Assembly (NCBI RefSeq): GCF_014654895.1 | Contig: NZ_BNBE01000001.1 | Span: 2,517,001-2,581,000 of the forward strand | Length of the DNA stretch: 64,000 nt | Origin: Streptomyces filamentosus | GTDB taxonomy: Bacteria > Actinomycetota > Actinomycetes > Streptomycetales > Streptomycetaceae | Direction: 5' to 3' | Shown here: positions 62,987-64,000 of the stretch, in pieces | How the letters are laid out: each line of letters starts with the position of its first letter | Position numbering within the stretch: position 1 is the stretch's first letter | Made by a program: the position numbers and the translations under genes | The notes under the pieces: generated by a model | What the model was told of the DNA's origin: nothing | Seen by the model: the letters and a program-made list of their open reading frames with translations, nothing else | Database searches by the model: none

Positions 62987-63145
62987 GTGGACGTCCCGCT
63001 CTGGCTCGCCCTGATCGTCATCGGCGGTCTCGGTATCAAGCTCATCCGCCCGCCCTGGTGGCTCGTCGCCGTGATCCTCCTCGGTGGCTTCCTCCTCGCC
63101 GACAGCGTCCTCGCCCCGCTCATCGACAGCACAATCAACAGGTAG
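62987..63145 (+). CDS. Small spread membrane protein
   Basis: 52 residues starting from GTG (MDVPLWLALIVIGGLGIKLI) with two membrane helices; the second is WWLVAVILLGGFLLADSVL. GAAGGAG lies 8 bases upstream. The next gene begins 11 bases after the stop. It is probably part of the spd operon; the family is small and unassigned. Confidence 0.75.
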   Translation: MDVPLWLALIVIGGLGIKLIRPPWWLVAVILLGGFLLADSVLAPLIDSTINR

Positions 63146-63156
63146 GGAGAACCGTC

Positions 63157-63489
63157 ATGTTCCAGCCGCGCATCCCGGTCAACCCGCTCCCGACCGGCAT
63201 CGTCACCCCGCTCGTCCAGCCGACCGACACCGCCGACATCGCGCCCCACCAGACGGCCGCCCCGGTGGTCTGCAACCACCACCACGCCCCGGCCCCTACG
63301 CCGTCCTCCGCCGTCCGCCTCACCCCGGCCAGCCTGGCCGTGGTCGTCGCCGGCGGCGCCGGAGCCGTCCTGGTCGTCGGCACGGTCCTGGTCTCCATGC
63401 TCCTCGCCGTCGCCATCAGCGCCGCCTCGGTCGCCGTGTGCGCCGTCGTCCTGCGCTCACTCCTCAACGGCCAGCACAGGCACCGCTAG
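63157..63489 (+). CDS. spdD: SpdD-like spread protein
   Basis: 110 residues. The N-terminal 60 residues are Pro/Thr/His-rich (NHHHAPAPTPSS), then two hydrophobic helices (LAVVVAGGAGAVLVVGTVLVSMLL, AISAASVAVCAVVLRSLL). This is the pattern of SpdD-type spread proteins of Streptomyces elements. TAGGGAG precedes the ATG. Confidence 0.8.
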   Translation: MFQPRIPVNPLPTGIVTPLVQPTDTADIAPHQTAAPVVCNHHHAPAPTPSSAVRLTPASLAVVVAGGAGAVLVVGTVLVSMLLAVAISAASVAVCAVVLRSLLNGQHRHR

Positions 63490-63577
63490 TCGGGCCTCCG
63501 GGCGGCTCAACCGCCAAGTCTCCGCCGCCCGGAAGCCCCGCCCCTACCCAGCTCGCAGAACCAGAAGGAAGCTCTCC

Positions 63578-64000
63578 ATGATGACCGTCCCAGCCGCCTC
63601 GTCGGCGGGGTTCGACACCGCCACCCTGGGCGACATGCTCCGGGTGGCCGGGTCCCCCGGCTTCGACCGCTGGAAGGAACAGATCCACCGCACCGGCGGC
63701 TGCTCCCACCCCATCCACCTCCAGGGCTGGACCCTCACCCGGGACAAGACCACCGGCGAGACCCTGCACCGGTACTCCACCGACACCGAACCGGGCGCCC
63801 GGCTCCGGATCGCCTGCGGCAACCGCCGGGCCTCCCGCTGCCCCGCCTGCGCCTGGACCTACGCGGGCGACACGTACCACCTCATCCGCGCCGGCCTCGC
63901 CGGAGACGACCGCCGGGACATCCCCGCCACCGTCCGCGATCACCCCCGCGTCTTCCTCACCCTCACCGCCCCGTCCTTCGGGCCGGTCCACAACCGTCCC
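63578..64000 (+). CDS. repSA: Replication initiator RepSA, N-terminal part
   Basis: 141 codons are inside the window. The sequence MMTVPAASSAGFDTATLGDMLRVAG opens a rolling-circle-type initiator; a Cys cluster (CGNRRASRCPACAW) and FLTLTAPSFGPVH, likely rolling-circle motif I, are visible. RepSA initiates replication of the excised element. GAAGG lies about 9 bases before the first of two ATGs. The gene continues past the window, where xis and int should follow. Confidence 0.9.
   Translation, partial: MMTVPAASSAGFDTATLGDMLRVAGSPGFDRWKEQIHRTGGCSHPIHLQGWTLTRDKTTGETLHRYSTDTEPGARLRIACGNRRASRCPACAWTYAGDTYHLIRAGLAGDDRRDIPATVRDHPRVFLTLTAPSFGPVHNRP

Larger units (their letters stand above)
53164..64000. 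mobile_element. Integrative and conjugative element (AICE, pSAM2-related), partial
   Basis: It begins at the tRNA remnant and runs past the window end. It carries a pif-like Nudix gene, korSA-like regulator, TraB-type translocase, spd genes and repSA, the module order of pSAM2-type AICEs. Xis, Int and the second attachment site are expected to the right. A low-GC cargo gene and a palindromic element lie inside. Confidence 0.9.

Overview
The window is high-GC actinobacterial DNA and reads as a Streptomyces chromosome. The evidence is the gene content and order: purL-purQ-purS, an Lsr2-type nucleoid protein, tRNA-Gly genes, purC, purD, dnaX with the SRP RNA beside it, upp, tadA, and tandem sigF-like/sigN-like sigma factors. 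GTG/TTG starts are frequent, many junctions overlap by 4 bases, and several genes look leaderless. A pair of parS-like sites fits a position in the origin-proximal core.

Layout. Bases 1-15.2 kb are core: purine genes on the minus strand, lsr2, two tRNA-Gly genes, an ABC exporter with a NarL-type two-component system framed by identical tRNA-Gly(GCC)+terminator units, purC, a dimethylformamidase-like protein, a degenerate M48-like membrane protein, purD, dnaX, SRP RNA and tRNA-Ser. Bases 15.5-19.8 kb are accessory: a small secreted protein, an ABC ATPase and an FtsX-type permease split by an IS5-family insertion. Bases 19.9-33.8 kb hold metabolic and stress genes, including a frameshifted rhodanese gene opposite a CstR-like regulator, wrbA/tetR, a proline iminopeptidase, a secreted M28 peptidase, upp and tadA.

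Bases 33.8-43.4 kb hold tRNA-Ser, a perfect 31-bp inverted repeat, sigF and sigN, a lipoprotein, and two multidrug-type MFS exporters each beside its own regulator (MarR, TetR) and palindromic operator. Bases 43.4-49.2 kb form a minus-strand set: OmpR-type regulator, HAMP kinase, GT2-GtrA fusion and GT39 mannosyltransferase-like protein. It looks like a regulated polyprenyl-phosphate-sugar route for surface glycosylation. Two parS copies follow at 49.3 kb, then an amidohydrolase, an ABM protein, DUF2797, a BRO-N protein and a PH-domain protein.

From about 53.12 kb to the window end lies an actinomycete integrative and conjugative element (AICE) related to pSAM2. It starts at a 42-bp remnant of the 3' half of tRNA-Arg(ACG). 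It carries two GntR-regulated sets of small genes, a low-GC cargo gene of unknown function, a 152-bp palindromic element, a small immunity-like gene, and a pif(Nudix)/korSA pair with repeated operators. A pra-like gene, the TraB-type DNA translocase, spd spread genes and the start of repSA follow. Xis, Int and the complete tRNA should lie to the right of the window.
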